This document shows positions 7,631 to 17,952 of a stretch of 64,000 nt of DNA, in pieces. Below the pieces are notes generated by a model. The model saw only the letters and a list, made by a program, of their open reading frames with translations, was not told the DNA's origin and did not search any database. Made by a program: the position numbers and the translations under genes. Origin of the DNA: Leptospira biflexa serovar Patoc strain 'Patoc 1 (Paris)' (GTDB lineage: Bacteria; Spirochaetota; Leptospiria; Leptospirales; Leptospiraceae); contig NC_010602.1 in the NCBI RefSeq assembly GCF_000017685.1, positions 3,297,001 through 3,361,000 of the forward strand. The letters are read 5' to 3'. Position 1 is the stretch's first letter, and every line of letters starts with the position of its first letter.

Positions 7631-10084
7631 CTAATTTTCTTTTTCGAAACTCAGTTCCACTCCATTCTCAATTTCTTTAATGGATTGGAACTGCACAATT
7701 GAATTCCCATCCAGAACATTTGAGAGTTCCAAACTAAAACCTTTTGTTTTGATCATTTTACTTCCAGGTGTCCAAGAACCAGAAAATTGTTTGATCTCTT
7801 TGTCATTTAACTTTAATTTTGCGACAAAATCCTGACCATTCCCTTGGATTTCCATTTGTAAATTTTGAGGTCCAAGTTTAGGATTCCAATACATAGAAGT
7901 CCATTTCCCAGAAAACGTTGATGGAAGTTCTTCTAAAGACATGGCTCGTTTTTTCACGAATGGTTTTGGCTCATTCCAAAAAACAGATACAAAATTGGAA
8001 TCTTTAGATTCAGATCCAAATTCGGATTTAGACCGAACCGAATATAAAAATAAATCTCCCGATTTTCCAGGGAATGATTCTGTAAAATTAGTTTTTTTAC
8101 CTTCTACACTCGACACAAATTCGATTTTACCTGGTTTCCCATTTTGGATCGGCTTTCGATAAATATAATATTCAAAACTATCCTTCACCGCATCCCATTT
8201 CAAAGACACTTGTTTATCCTTTCCTACTGGATTCGAAACAACTTGTTTCGGGGCCGCGAGTGTGACTCCTCCTGCCCGTTTGGTCAATCCAGGGTCTGTT
8301 TTTCCAAATGCCACTTCACTTGGTTCCGCATAACCCATGTCATTTGCAGAAATGACCGTATAAATATATGATTTTCCATTTTGAATCGTGGTATCCGAAT
8401 CTGTATAGGAAGTACCAGCGACTTCAAATTGACCAGAAGGCTCTGCATTTTCATCAAATCGAAATAAAAAATATTGTTTCGCACCAGGTGCAGCTTTCCA
8501 ATTCAATTGGATTTTATTCGCATAATCTCCGTTTGTTGCAGAAAGTTGACTCACTTGGTTGGGTAATAAATTTTGATTGGCAACTTCTACAGCAATGGAG
8601 TCGCTCCAATCGGAGCTAAGTTTTGAACCCAAAACTGCACTCACTTTGTAATAATTCACTTCACCTGATTTTGGAGAAACATCTACATAATCAGCTGATT
8701 TGCTATTCCCAATAGTTTTCCACTGGAATGATGAGTCGGCTTTTGCAATAGAATAGTTTGTGGCTCCGTCAATTTCGGACCATGTCAATTGCACACTTGT
8801 TGTATTCCCAGATGAAAAAACGATTCCAGAGAGTCCTACCACTTGAGTCACGTTCCCAACATTGTTAGAATCAGAAGAAGTAAATCCCTCCACTTCCATC
8901 GAAGCAACTGAAACTTCTTCCGCTCCAATTGCTAAAATTCGATACCCATAAGTAGAGTTAGGTGATACAGCTAAATCGGTAAAACTTGGTTTGTCAGAAT
9001 ATGCTAAATCAAAAAAATCAGATTCTTCTTTCCTTTGGATTAAATAAGCCACTGCCGACTCTTGGTGGTTCCAAGTGAGTAAAATTTTCGTATCAAACTC
9101 ACCTTTTGAAACTTTGATCTCAGAAGGAGGAAGGATCGGTTTTTTGGTTGGGCTCACACTCACAGTAGGTGATTGCGTATTTTGAGGAGCTGGTTCATCA
9201 ATGATGGCGTATGTCTCTTGCCCTACTTTTGCGAGGATCGAGTACGATACCCAACCGAATCCTTTGTCACCCCAATTGGTTCCCCAAGAATTTTGTAATT
9301 TAAAAGCACCTTTTTTACCAGATTTGGATTTTTTGTTATCATCATATCCTACAATTGTCATGGCATGACCACCATAACTTTGGCCTCCATTGGCATCGTA
9401 AACGGCACTCCCTTTTAGTTTATAAAATGCATCATCAATGATCATTCCGACCATGACTACATTTTTACCAGCTAATACTCGTTTGATTTCGTCCGGGTTT
9501 TTAAAGTTCAATCTAGAAAAGGATTTAATTTTATATTTCAAGGCTTCCCGTTTTGATTCTTGTGACGGTTGCGAAAGATAATCTTTATCCGTGTATGGCA
9601 TGGCACTCCACGGAGCCACACCGTTTGACTTTAAGAATTCCATCGTTTTGTAGTAGTACAAACCTTTGTCTTCTCCACCATTTTGTTGGTTGTAGATAAA
9701 CGCAGGTGAAAACACAAAGTTTCCTTTTCCTCCAGCAAATGGCGGATCATATTCTGTGCTTTGACCTTTATTTTTTAAAAGATAAGACTTAATCGCATAT
9801 CCTGTTGCCCAGGCAACACAACTATTTTGCCTACCTTGGTTTCCGACAGGTGGCATCTGCGAAGACAAATCAATAGAAGAAGGAAGGTCTTCAAAAGAAT
9901 TAAAATCTCGTTTGAGAGGAATCGAATCTTGTACTTCTTTCGGACTTGGGATATAACCACAAGAGAAAGTGCCTGGTTTACATCCCGGTGAACGTACACT
10001 ACTGGGATCAAATTCTTCTGCAACAATTGTATGGAATGAGATCAATACAATTCCGAGTAATATTGTTTTTAGTTTTAGATTCAT
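7631..10084 (-). CDS. Exported papain-family (C1) cysteine protease with fibronectin-like repeats
   Basis: The ATG at 10084 follows AAGGA by 7 bases and gives a clear signal peptide (LKTILLGIVLISFHTIVA); an upstream in-frame start 48 bases earlier would spoil it. The mature protein of about 800 residues has a papain-like domain with all catalytic parts: GNQGRQNSCVAWATGY (Cys near 89), GGHAMTIVGYDD (His) and LQNSWGTNWGDKGFGW (Asn). Then follow about four fibronectin-III-like repeats, each with a VxLxW...Y.I.R pattern, and a C-terminal beta-rich domain of unknown kind. It is likely secreted or on the cell surface. It overlaps the gene at 10081 by 4 bp (ATGA) and so is translated with it. The substrate is unknown. 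Confidence 0.82.
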   Translation of the reverse strand: MNLKLKTILLGIVLISFHTIVAEEFDPSSVRSPGCKPGTFSCGYIPSPKEVQDSIPLKRDFNSFEDLPSSIDLSSQMPPVGNQGRQNSCVAWATGYAIKSYLLKNKGQSTEYDPPFAGGKGNFVFSPAFIYNQQNGGEDKGLYYYKTMEFLKSNGVAPWSAMPYTDKDYLSQPSQESKREALKYKIKSFSRLNFKNPDEIKRVLAGKNVVMVGMIIDDAFYKLKGSAVYDANGGQSYGGHAMTIVGYDDNKKSKSGKKGAFKLQNSWGTNWGDKGFGWVSYSILAKVGQETYAIIDEPAPQNTQSPTVSVSPTKKPILPPSEIKVSKGEFDTKILLTWNHQESAVAYLIQRKEESDFFDLAYSDKPSFTDLAVSPNSTYGYRILAIGAEEVSVASMEVEGFTSSDSNNVGNVTQVVGLSGIVFSSGNTTSVQLTWSEIDGATNYSIAKADSSFQWKTIGNSKSADYVDVSPKSGEVNYYKVSAVLGSKLSSDWSDSIAVEVANQNLLPNQVSQLSATNGDYANKIQLNWKAAPGAKQYFLFRFDENAEPSGQFEVAGTSYTDSDTTIQNGKSYIYTVISANDMGYAEPSEVAFGKTDPGLTKRAGGVTLAAPKQVVSNPVGKDKQVSLKWDAVKDSFEYYIYRKPIQNGKPGKIEFVSSVEGKKTNFTESFPGKSGDLFLYSVRSKSEFGSESKDSNFVSVFWNEPKPFVKKRAMSLEELPSTFSGKWTSMYWNPKLGPQNLQMEIQGNGQDFVAKLKLNDKEIKQFSGSWTPGSKMIKTKGFSLELSNVLDGNSIVQFQSIKEIENGVELSFEKEN

Positions 10085-10704
10085 GGTTTCATCCTTTCTA
10101 TATAATCTATTATTTCTTTTTTCTTTTCCCAATTTGGTTGGTTGATTTCATCTAATTGATAATAAAACTTCGATTTGGTGGAACTAAATCGGAATGTTAC
10201 AAAATTATAACTAATCCCAGTGACTTGTTCCTCAGGAATTTCTTCCATTGGCAACTGATGGATCCCTTTTTCAAAAAGAGCAATCATCCATTTTTGATAC
10301 ATTTTTGGTTGGATTTCTTTTGTTTCATCTAAAACCAATTTTCCATTTTTGATGACTCTTCTTGTTAGGTAAATTTTTTTAGTGTCTGTAATCAGAAGAT
10401 ATTTTTTTGCATAACGAAATTCTGGCGCAACGGCTCCTGAACTTTCTTCCCATAGTAACTCCAGAGGTTTCCAATTTCCCTTATGATTTTTTAGAATGAT
10501 CGGTGGTAAGGCAGCAGAAGAGGAAGTAACCACGGAACTCGTTTTCAATTTTCTATTTTTGGCATAGGAGGTTTGGATCTTTGTTTTGGAATCTTTGGAA
10601 ACAGATTTATCTTTTGTATCCGAAGTCTTTGGATTTGCCACCATTTCTCCTCCGAGTGATAACCATAAACACAAAGATAGAAATATCTTTACAAAGAATC
10701 TCAA
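10081..10704 (-). CDS. Exported protein of unknown function, coupled to the C1 protease
   Basis: This 207-residue protein starts with a signal peptide (FVKIFLSLCLWLSLGGEMVA), followed by a lysine- and serine-rich linker to about residue 65 and a mixed alpha/beta domain (PPIILKNHKGNWKPLELLW, YLLITDTKKIYLTRR). No catalytic motif is seen. Its TGA overlaps the ATG of the downstream papain-like protease, so the two are translationally coupled. A role as inhibitor, chaperone or surface partner of that protease is an inference from position only. The 127 bp upstream (10705-10831) hold no gene. Confidence 0.7.
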   Translation of the reverse strand: MRFFVKIFLSLCLWLSLGGEMVANPKTSDTKDKSVSKDSKTKIQTSYAKNRKLKTSSVVTSSSAALPPIILKNHKGNWKPLELLWEESSGAVAPEFRYAKKYLLITDTKKIYLTRRVIKNGKLVLDETKEIQPKMYQKWMIALFEKGIHQLPMEEIPEEQVTGISYNFVTFRFSSTKSKFYYQLDEINQPNWEKKKEIIDYIERMKP

Positions 10705-10831
10705 AGTGGAATGATTTCATCTTGTTTCCAAAAGAAGACAAGACATTTTTCAAGGAAAAACAGCGTTTCAGTCAATCAAATGGAACCTAAAAAAGAATTA
10801 TAGAAATGGAAAAGGAAAAATGGGAAACCTT

Positions 10832-12532
10832 TCAACTACTTGCAATCTCTGATTTTAACCATTTTTTCTCACCTATCGACTTCTTCATGTTTTCAATGAG
10901 AGCCACAGAAATATTCGTATTGAGTTTGATCATATCTGGGTCCTCAGCCACAAGGATCATCTCATCAATTAAATAATCGATTAGGTTTTCAATGGACTTG
11001 CGTCCTGAAGGATCTGTTGCCATTGCAACCGTTGCCTGAGAAATCGCAGTATAAATGGTCAAACTGATTTGTTTGGTTAGATTGGCCTGCATCTCTCTAG
11101 GAAGCAATGAAATTGGTTTCATGTTGGCCGATACCCGTTCTGAAACTTCTGTCACCAAATTTTGGATCAAGGCTTGAAGATTTGGGTTTTGTGCTGACTT
11201 TGCTATGTTTTTGATGGCAACTTTTTTTAACTCAGCTCGGTTTTGGTCAATGGCGTTGACTAGTTGGTCGAGTGAATTCCCAGAACGAACTTCATTCTGC
11301 ATCTCCGTTAAAATTTGGATCGTGACAATATCGGAAATTTCTTCTTTGATGATATTGGAATAATATCGAAGTGTTTTACTAATCAAATCATTCCCTAAAA
11401 TTTTAGTGAACTGATTGGTTTGTAACATTAAATAAATTTTATATACCCGAACCAAACGAAAGAAACGAAATTCAACAATGGGGATGAGACCTAATACATC
11501 ATACCAATGGTAAATGGGATATAAAAACCAAGCGATGTAGACTTTGTTTTTGATGGCGAGTAACCAACTTAAGACAAACTCAGCCAAAAAGAAAAATAGA
11601 AATGGAGCATCTAACAACAAATAGTTGTTTACTGGTGTACCATCAGAAGAAATGGCACGGTAATAATTGAGAGCAAAAGATTCTCTAAAATGATTGTTAA
11701 AAAATTCTATTTTTTGTTCTAGGGATCTATTTTGATCCCTCCAAAACCAAGCAAACGCAACAACGGTCGAAGGAATCCGATCACGACCTAGGATAGGATC
11801 GAGCTCCTGCCTTAGTTTTAAATCACGAGCTTTTGTTTTATGGGTTTGGTACTCGTGTTTGATTCCAGTTTGGATCTCTGATAAAAATTGAGTTTGTCCT
11901 GACATGGCAAATGGATTGGTTTCGACAATTTCTAACATCCGTTTGTCCATTTTTTGAATGATGCCCAAAATTTCTTTGGCTTCGTTTGTTTCAATGCTCA
12001 ACCGATTGATAAATGCATATTGTTCTGAAAGTTCCCCAAGTGTTGTGATTTCATCTGTTTCTTCCATCACACTAAAAAATTCATTCAATTGGCCGAGGAT
12101 CTCTTCTACCTTTTTCCTTCTCGATTGCACATCTTCAATTTGAAGGGCAAATTCAAAACTTACATATAAAACATCAAATTTTTCATTGGTGACTTGCGAT
12201 TTAAGTGTTTTGAGTGTTTCATAAATCTCTTCTCTTGTTTTTTTTCTTTGGGATTCCCGAAACTCATCATCGCGAAGTTGTGTGAGATATTTTAGATTAT
12301 CCACCAAATCGGTGTAAGCTGTTGTAGTCCGATGAGGTTCGATCCCTAAAATGGGTTTGTCATACATCGAAAGGATGTTTGGAAATTTGTGAAAATAAAA
12401 AGGTCTTAAGCTCAAATAACTCAGATCAAAAATAATGAGAGCTAAGTTTCCAAGGACGACAAACACCATAGTGATGTCCCATAAAAGTGGAATTCCCAAC
12501 TTGTGTTTTTTGATCAAATCCCAGGAAATCAT
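10832..12532 (-). CDS. Voltage-sensor-like membrane protein with long S1-S2 insert
   Basis: The 566-residue protein has a first membrane helix at about 16-40 (WDITMVFVVLGNLALIIFD), then about 260 mostly helical hydrophilic residues, then three more hydrophobic segments at about 306-370. These look like S2 (FFLAEFVLSWLLA), S3 (YHWYDVLGLIPIV) and S4 of voltage-gated channels: the last has basic residues every third position, R356, R359, R362 and K365, in FRFFRLVRVYKIY. No pore helix or TVGYG-type filter follows; instead there are about 195 helical residues. It may be a free-standing voltage sensor or a non-canonical ion transporter. It lies 38 bp after icmF on the same strand, with a small hairpin between. 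Confidence 0.62.
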   Translation of the reverse strand: MISWDLIKKHKLGIPLLWDITMVFVVLGNLALIIFDLSYLSLRPFYFHKFPNILSMYDKPILGIEPHRTTTAYTDLVDNLKYLTQLRDDEFRESQRKKTREEIYETLKTLKSQVTNEKFDVLYVSFEFALQIEDVQSRRKKVEEILGQLNEFFSVMEETDEITTLGELSEQYAFINRLSIETNEAKEILGIIQKMDKRMLEIVETNPFAMSGQTQFLSEIQTGIKHEYQTHKTKARDLKLRQELDPILGRDRIPSTVVAFAWFWRDQNRSLEQKIEFFNNHFRESFALNYYRAISSDGTPVNNYLLLDAPFLFFFLAEFVLSWLLAIKNKVYIAWFLYPIYHWYDVLGLIPIVEFRFFRLVRVYKIYLMLQTNQFTKILGNDLISKTLRYYSNIIKEEISDIVTIQILTEMQNEVRSGNSLDQLVNAIDQNRAELKKVAIKNIAKSAQNPNLQALIQNLVTEVSERVSANMKPISLLPREMQANLTKQISLTIYTAISQATVAMATDPSGRKSIENLIDYLIDEMILVAEDPDMIKLNTNISVALIENMKKSIGEKKWLKSEIASS

Positions 12533-12542
12533 AATTTTACCA

Positions 12543-12563
12543 AGGGTAAATTTATTTTACCCT
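12543..12563 (-). other. Hairpin between icmF and the voltage-sensor-like gene
   Basis: AGGGTAAA (12543-12550) pairs perfectly with TTTACCCT (12556-12563) around a 5-base loop. It lies between the icmF stop and the next minus-strand start at 12532. No clear T tract follows on the minus strand, so it is at best a weak terminator or an RNA-processing hairpin. Confidence 0.35.
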
Positions 12564-12570
12564 ATCCTTA

Positions 12571-15500
12571 CTACATATTGCGGCGGTACTGGCCTCCCAC
12601 TTCATACAAGGCATGAGAGATCTGACCTAACGACGCCACTTTCACTGTTTCCAGTAACTCTTGAAAGATATTTTCTTTGGCACGAGCCACTTGTTTTAAT
12701 TTTGTGATCGCAATTTCTGTTTTGGAAGCGTTTGTTTTTTGAAAGGCCTTTAAATTCCCGATTTGTTGTTGTTTTTCTTCATCAGTCGAACGAATCACTT
12801 CCGAAGGAATGACAGTAGGTGAACCGTTTCGATTGAGGAAGGTATTCACTCCAATGATCGGATATTCACCAGTATGTTTTAAGGTTTCATAATGTAAGGA
12901 CTCTTCTTGGATTTTATTCCTTTGGTACATCCGTTCCATGGCCCCAAGTACACCTCCACGTTCCGTCAATCGATTGAATTCGGTGAGGATTGCTTCTTCA
13001 ACCAAATTGGTTAATTCTTCAATGATAAAAGCACCTTGGAGTGGGTTTTCATTTTTTGCTAAACCTAACTCACGATTGATGATGAGCTGAATTGCAACTG
13101 CACGGCGAACTGATTCTTCCGTCGGAGTTGTGATCGCTTCATCATAGGCATTTGTATGTAATGAATTACAGTTGTCATAAATTGCATATAACGCCTGCAA
13201 TGTGGTTCTAATATCATTAAAATCAATTTCTTGCGAGTGAAGTGATCTACCAGACGTTTGGATATGGTATTTTAACATTTGAGAGCGTTCATTGGCTCGG
13301 TATTTGAATTTCATTGCTTTTGCCCAAATACGACGAGCCACACGCCCAATCACAGAATACTCAGGATCAATTCCATTGGAAAAGAAAAAGGATAAATTGG
13401 GAGCAAACTCGTTGATATCCATGCCACGGCTAAGGTAGTATTCTACATACGTAAATCCATTGGCCAAAGTAAAAGCAACTTGTGTGATTGGATTGGCACC
13501 AGCTTCTGCAATATGATAACCACTGATCGATACAGAATAAAAATTTCTGACTTGGTTTTGGATGAAGTAGTGTTGGATATCTCCCATCATCTTTAACGCA
13601 AATTCGGTGGAGAAAATACAAGTATTTTGAGCTTGGTCTTCTTTTAAGATATCTGCTTGTACAGTTCCTCTCACTTGGGAAAGAGCTTCTTTTTTTAATT
13701 TTTCATAGGTTTCTTTTGGAAGTACATCGTCTCCTGTCACACCAAGTAACAAAAGACCCAATCCATCGTTGGATTCTGGCAGCGTGCCATCAAACTTTGG
13801 TTTAGCGATACCTTTTGCTTCGAAAATCTCTTTGATTTTGGATTGGATCTCTTCGGTTTTCCCTTCAGAACGAATGTACTTTTCACAAGTTTGGTCGATG
13901 GCCGCATTCAGAAAAAAAGCAAGTACCATAGGCGCCGGTCCATTGATTGTCATCGAAACAGAAGTGGTAGGATCACATAAATCAAAACCGGAATACAGTT
14001 TTTTTGCATCATCTAACGTTGCTACGTTGACACCAGAATTTCCAATTTTTCCATAGATATCGGGTCGGATGTCAGGATCCTCGCCGTATAAAGTCACTGA
14101 GTCAAATGCAGTTGACAGACGTTTTGCGGGCATTCCAGAACTGAGATAATGAAACCTTCGATTGGTTCTTTCTGGTCCACCTTCTCCCGCAAACATACGA
14201 GTTGGGTCTTCGCCACTTCGTTTGTATGGATACACTCCTGCCGTATACGGAAAAAATCCTGGGAAATTTTCTTGGTATGACCATTCTAAAATATCACCCC
14301 AATCGACAAAACGAGGAGTGGCAATTTTCGGAATTTTTAAATGGCTCAAGGAAACGGTATAATTATCGACTTTGATCTCTTTACCACGAACAAAATAAGA
14401 ATATTGTTCCTTACGAAACGATGCAATGGTATCCGACCAAGTATCCAGGATCTTTTTTGAATCCAGAGATAAAGAATTCCAAACCAATTGGTATTCGGAT
14501 TCTAAGTCTGTTACCACTTTTCCTTTTTTTGAAAGGAATGAAATGGCACCTTTCAGTTGGTAGGCGGCTCTTGCTCTTTCAGCTTCGTTTTTGATCCATT
14601 CTGCATTACGATCAATTTCTTCTTTGATTTCGGTAAGGTAACGAACCCTATCCGGAGGTAGGACAACGGATGCTTCTCTACCTTTTTGATGTTTTTGGTA
14701 TTTCGATTTCCAATCCAAATTTGTTTTTTGAATCACTACACCAATCAGGTGAGCATACAGTTCATCAGTGCCAGCATCTTGGAATTGGGAGGCAATGGTT
14801 CCAAACACAGGCATGGCATCGATCGGATCATTGAATAAATTTCGGGATCGTTGGTATTGTTTTTTCACATCACGTAAGGCATCGAGTGCTCCCCGTTTAT
14901 CAAATTTATTGATCGAAATTACATCTGCATAATCGATCATATCAATTTTTTCTAATTGAGTGGCAGCACCGTATTCAGGTGTCATCACGTACAACGAAAC
15001 ATCGGCTACTTCCGTGATTTCAGAATCACTTTGTCCAATCCCTGCCGTTTCCACGATGATGAGATCATAACCTGCTGATTTTAAAATTTGAATCGCACCT
15101 TTTACACTCCGATTGAGAGCAATATTTGCCTCTCTCGTCGCAAACGAACGCATGTACACCCTCTCATTAAAAATCGAATTCATCCGAATCCGGTCACCAA
15201 GCAGTGCTCCACCCGTTTTTCGTTTGGAAGGATCCACAGAAAGGATCGCAATGGTTTGGTTTGGAAAATCATCCAAATACCTACGGACCAGTTCATCGGT
15301 TAACGAAGATTTGCCGGCACCACCAGTACCAGTGATCCCAAGAACAGGGATTGTTTTTTTAGGAGTGGGAAAATCAAAATTGATTGTATATTTCGTTTTT
15401 TCTTGTAAGAGAGAAAATTCCATCTGAGTGATGGCTTGCCCCAAGGCTAAATAGTTTTTCTTTTGGATATGTGACGACAAATCGCCGTTAAACGAAAGTG

Positions 15501-15945
15501 GAGTTGGAAAATCGGATTGTTTCACAACATCATTGATCATCCCTTGTAATCCAAGGGTTCTTCCTTCGTCTGGAGAATAAATATGGGCCACACCATAATT
15601 GTGTAAAACTTGAATCTCTGAAGGTAAAATTGTCCCTCCCCCGCCACCAAACACTCGTATGTGGCTTGCACCTTCTTGTTTCAAAAGATCAATCATGTAT
15701 TGGAAGTATTCTACGTGCCCACCTTGGTAACTGGTGATTGCAATCCCTTGTACATCTTCTTGGATGGCACATTGGACAATCTCTTGTACACTTCGATTGT
15801 GACCTAAGTGGATCACCTCGACCCCACTTTGTTGTAGGATCCGGCGCATGATATTGATGGAAGCATCGTGTCCGTCAAAAAGAGAAGCCGCCGTCACAAA
15901 GCGGATTTTGTTCTGCGGGGTGTAGGTCAAAATTTCGGTGCTCAT
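12571..15945 (-). CDS. icmF: Fused isobutyryl-CoA mutase, B12-dependent
   Basis: IcmF interconverts isobutyryl-CoA and n-butyryl-CoA with adenosylcobalamin and carries its own GTPase chaperone. All parts are visible, numbered from the TTG at 15954: the cobalamin domain with DGHDAS at 27-32; the MeaB-like GTPase with P-loop [12 protein letters not shown] near 206, ETAGIGQSD near 302 and NKFD at 349; then the mutase barrel with [14 protein letters not shown] near 807. At the substrate-selecting position Gln776 (AQNTCIF) replaces the Arg of methylmalonyl-CoA mutase (VRNTYIY), which fits isobutyryl-CoA. The ATG at 15945 is preferred over the TTG because the Met follows three weak codons; neither has a strong ribosome site. 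The length of about 1125 residues is normal. Confidence 0.93.
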   Translation of the reverse strand: MSTEILTYTPQNKIRFVTAASLFDGHDASINIMRRILQQSGVEVIHLGHNRSVQEIVQCAIQEDVQGIAITSYQGGHVEYFQYMIDLLKQEGASHIRVFGGGGGTILPSEIQVLHNYGVAHIYSPDEGRTLGLQGMINDVVKQSDFPTPLSFNGDLSSHIQKKNYLALGQAITQMEFSLLQEKTKYTINFDFPTPKKTIPVLGITGTGGAGKSSLTDELVRRYLDDFPNQTIAILSVDPSKRKTGGALLGDRIRMNSIFNERVYMRSFATREANIALNRSVKGAIQILKSAGYDLIIVETAGIGQSDSEITEVADVSLYVMTPEYGAATQLEKIDMIDYADVISINKFDKRGALDALRDVKKQYQRSRNLFNDPIDAMPVFGTIASQFQDAGTDELYAHLIGVVIQKTNLDWKSKYQKHQKGREASVVLPPDRVRYLTEIKEEIDRNAEWIKNEAERARAAYQLKGAISFLSKKGKVVTDLESEYQLVWNSLSLDSKKILDTWSDTIASFRKEQYSYFVRGKEIKVDNYTVSLSHLKIPKIATPRFVDWGDILEWSYQENFPGFFPYTAGVYPYKRSGEDPTRMFAGEGGPERTNRRFHYLSSGMPAKRLSTAFDSVTLYGEDPDIRPDIYGKIGNSGVNVATLDDAKKLYSGFDLCDPTTSVSMTINGPAPMVLAFFLNAAIDQTCEKYIRSEGKTEEIQSKIKEIFEAKGIAKPKFDGTLPESNDGLGLLLLGVTGDDVLPKETYEKLKKEALSQVRGTVQADILKEDQAQNTCIFSTEFALKMMGDIQHYFIQNQVRNFYSVSISGYHIAEAGANPITQVAFTLANGFTYVEYYLSRGMDINEFAPNLSFFFSNGIDPEYSVIGRVARRIWAKAMKFKYRANERSQMLKYHIQTSGRSLHSQEIDFNDIRTTLQALYAIYDNCNSLHTNAYDEAITTPTEESVRRAVAIQLIINRELGLAKNENPLQGAFIIEELTNLVEEAILTEFNRLTERGGVLGAMERMYQRNKIQEESLHYETLKHTGEYPIIGVNTFLNRNGSPTVIPSEVIRSTDEEKQQQIGNLKAFQKTNASKTEIAITKLKQVARAKENIFQELLETVKVASLGQISHALYEVGGQYRRNM

Positions 15946-16048
15946 AGAGAACAACGTTCTAAGAGCACGGGTAGGGATTCAATTGGAAAATGTGACGAGA
16001 TTGACATAACTTCTCCGATCATGCCATATTTTTAAAAAAAGGTCTAGC

Positions 16049-16924
16049 TTAAAGGATGGATTCTGCCTGTTTCATCAACTCTCGAACGCGATTTTCTAAC
16101 ATTTCTGTCAGTTCCTTTGCCGCTTTTTTCTCAGGGCCTGTCGGAAACTCGGAAGGTGGGATGGGTTTGCCAATTTGGTAACGGATCTTGGTTTTAAAAG
16201 CGTCACCCGTAAGGAAGGCTTTCGGTTTAGACATATTGGTCGCTCCCACAATCCCAGAAGGAATGATCGGGACACCAGCCCGGATGGCAAGTTTTGCTGC
16301 CATCGCTCGGAACGATTGCAACTCCCCCGTTTCGGAGCGAGAACCTTCCGGATAGATGGAAAGCAGTTCCCCCTCTTTCATGAGGTCCACCATATAAGTT
16401 TCTAATTTTTCATAGTAGTCCATCGCTGCACGTTTGTCCATTTCAGATTCTTTGGCTGCATTGCGGATGATGGGCATACTCCCCCAATTGATTAGGTTTT
16501 TTTTCACCACGCTTCCCAGAGAATTTAACAAAACTTCGATGATGGGTTTTGTGAGACTCAAAGGAGGGTAATGGAATGGTGAGTTTTTGTGGTTTAAGAT
16601 GGCCATGATCTCTTCTTGTGGGTGGAAGAGTTCATATTTTCCCAAATACACAATTTTACGATCGGCAAAAGCACCTTGGACAGGAATGTCCAAATAATCC
16701 GTATGATTCGAAATGATGAGCGCCCCACCCGACTCCGGGATATTTTCAGATCCAGCCACTTTGACATCATAAATGAGCTCGAGAAGGTTACGGAGGATGG
16801 TTTTTGGCACCTCACGAGGGATTACAAACAAACTTTCGAGAATATCAGCGGGATTTTGGTTCGATTCCATAGAAACATCACATATTTCAAAATAAAACTT
16901 TATGAAATCAAGTTCGATTTTCAT
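16049..16924 (-). CDS. plsC: 1-acyl-glycerol-3-phosphate acyltransferase family protein
   Basis: This 291-residue protein has the glycerolipid acyltransferase motifs: NHTDYLD at 73-79 (H-x4-D, catalytic His and Asp) and YPEGSRSETGEL near 207 (phosphate binding), then PIIPSGIVGA. It should acylate lysophosphatidic acid or a related lyso-lipid at the inner membrane. The ATG at 16924 lies only 5 bp from the ATG of the divergent PAP2 gene, which leaves no room for promoters between them. A later Met at 16870 may be the true start. Several such paralogues exist in this window (29076, 50303), so the exact substrate is open. Confidence 0.82.
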   Translation of the reverse strand: MKIELDFIKFYFEICDVSMESNQNPADILESLFVIPREVPKTILRNLLELIYDVKVAGSENIPESGGALIISNHTDYLDIPVQGAFADRKIVYLGKYELFHPQEEIMAILNHKNSPFHYPPLSLTKPIIEVLLNSLGSVVKKNLINWGSMPIIRNAAKESEMDKRAAMDYYEKLETYMVDLMKEGELLSIYPEGSRSETGELQSFRAMAAKLAIRAGVPIIPSGIVGATNMSKPKAFLTGDAFKTKIRYQIGKPIPPSEFPTGPEKKAAKELTEMLENRVRELMKQAESIL

Positions 16925-16929
16925 CTTAG

Positions 16930-17949
16930 ATGGAAATTCCTATGAAAGAACTCTTTTTAGCCGAGACCTCCCTTTGGTTCTCCCAAATCCCTCTCGATTC
17001 CCTCCACTTCCTGGACCCATCCCTTGGAGGATTCTTTTTTGTGATTTCTACGATCTGCCATTACCTAGGTGGGAGTAGTTTTTTCCTGGGACTCATTTCT
17101 TTTGTGTACATTTATTACCGACCCAAACTGGCATTTGAACTTTCTTTGGGACTATTGACTTCAGGAATTGCCGTCTCTTTATGCAAATTTTACTTTGAAA
17201 GTCCAAGACCGTTTCCCTACCCGGAAGCCTTTGATGAAAAAGCATTTGGTTTGCCTTCTGGACATGTTTATTCGGCAGTTGTCGTATGGGGTCTGTTAGC
17301 TTATCGAATTCCTAAATTATGGTTCCGTGTACTTTCTATTCTCATCATTCTGTTCATGCCACTTTCCAGAATGTATCTCAAGGTTCATTATTTAGGAGAT
17401 GTGACGATGGGTTTTGGTTTGGGAGTTTTACACCTCATCATTGTTATGCTATTGTTGAACAAATTTTATGCAAAAAAAGAAGAACCTTTTATTTTCACCA
17501 ATCAATACCGAACTTTGGGATTACTCGGAATTGTAGTGACACTCCTTCCAATCACTTTAGATTCCCCATTTCTTTCAGAAGAACACCACCATAGTTTGTC
17601 GGGTGTTTTAATGGCAAGTGGCGCATTAGGTGGGTTTTGGCTTGGAATTTTATTTTATCCAAGACTCAGTGGTAAGGAATTCTTTCAATGGAGAATGCCG
17701 GAAATGAATTTCCAATTTGGTTCCGAATCCTTTTGGACATTTTGGAAAACCTTTTTTGTCAGACTTGTGGTACTTGGAATTGTGATTTTTATGTTTTATG
17801 TTCTGCCAGGAATCTTCATTAAAAAATCCATTTGGAAAGACGATTTGTTTTTGCGTTATATTCGTTATTTAGTAGTAGGATTTGCCTTAGTTTGTATCGT
17901 TCCACTAGTTTTACAAAAGATACAAAAAGGAAAGTTTTTGCAAAACTAG
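16930..17949 (+). CDS. PAP2-family membrane phosphatase
   Basis: The 339-residue membrane protein carries the full acid-phosphatase triad of the PAP2 family: KFYFESPRP near residue 95, PSGH near 117 and SRMYLKVHYLGD near 153. The first 200 residues form the PAP2 core; about 140 more residues with extra membrane helices follow, a long C-terminal extension. It should remove a phosphate from a lipid such as phosphatidic acid, undecaprenyl diphosphate or lipid A. A Met codon at 16942 is an alternative start and would widen the gap to plsC. It is 3 bp before the flippase gene, which suggests a shared role in export of a lipid-linked glycan. Confidence 0.83.
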   Translation: MEIPMKELFLAETSLWFSQIPLDSLHFLDPSLGGFFFVISTICHYLGGSSFFLGLISFVYIYYRPKLAFELSLGLLTSGIAVSLCKFYFESPRPFPYPEAFDEKAFGLPSGHVYSAVVVWGLLAYRIPKLWFRVLSILIILFMPLSRMYLKVHYLGDVTMGFGLGVLHLIIVMLLLNKFYAKKEEPFIFTNQYRTLGLLGIVVTLLPITLDSPFLSEEHHHSLSGVLMASGALGGFWLGILFYPRLSGKEFFQWRMPEMNFQFGSESFWTFWKTFFVRLVVLGIVIFMFYVLPGIFIKKSIWKDDLFLRYIRYLVVGFALVCIVPLVLQKIQKGKFLQN

Positions 17950-17952
17950 TTC

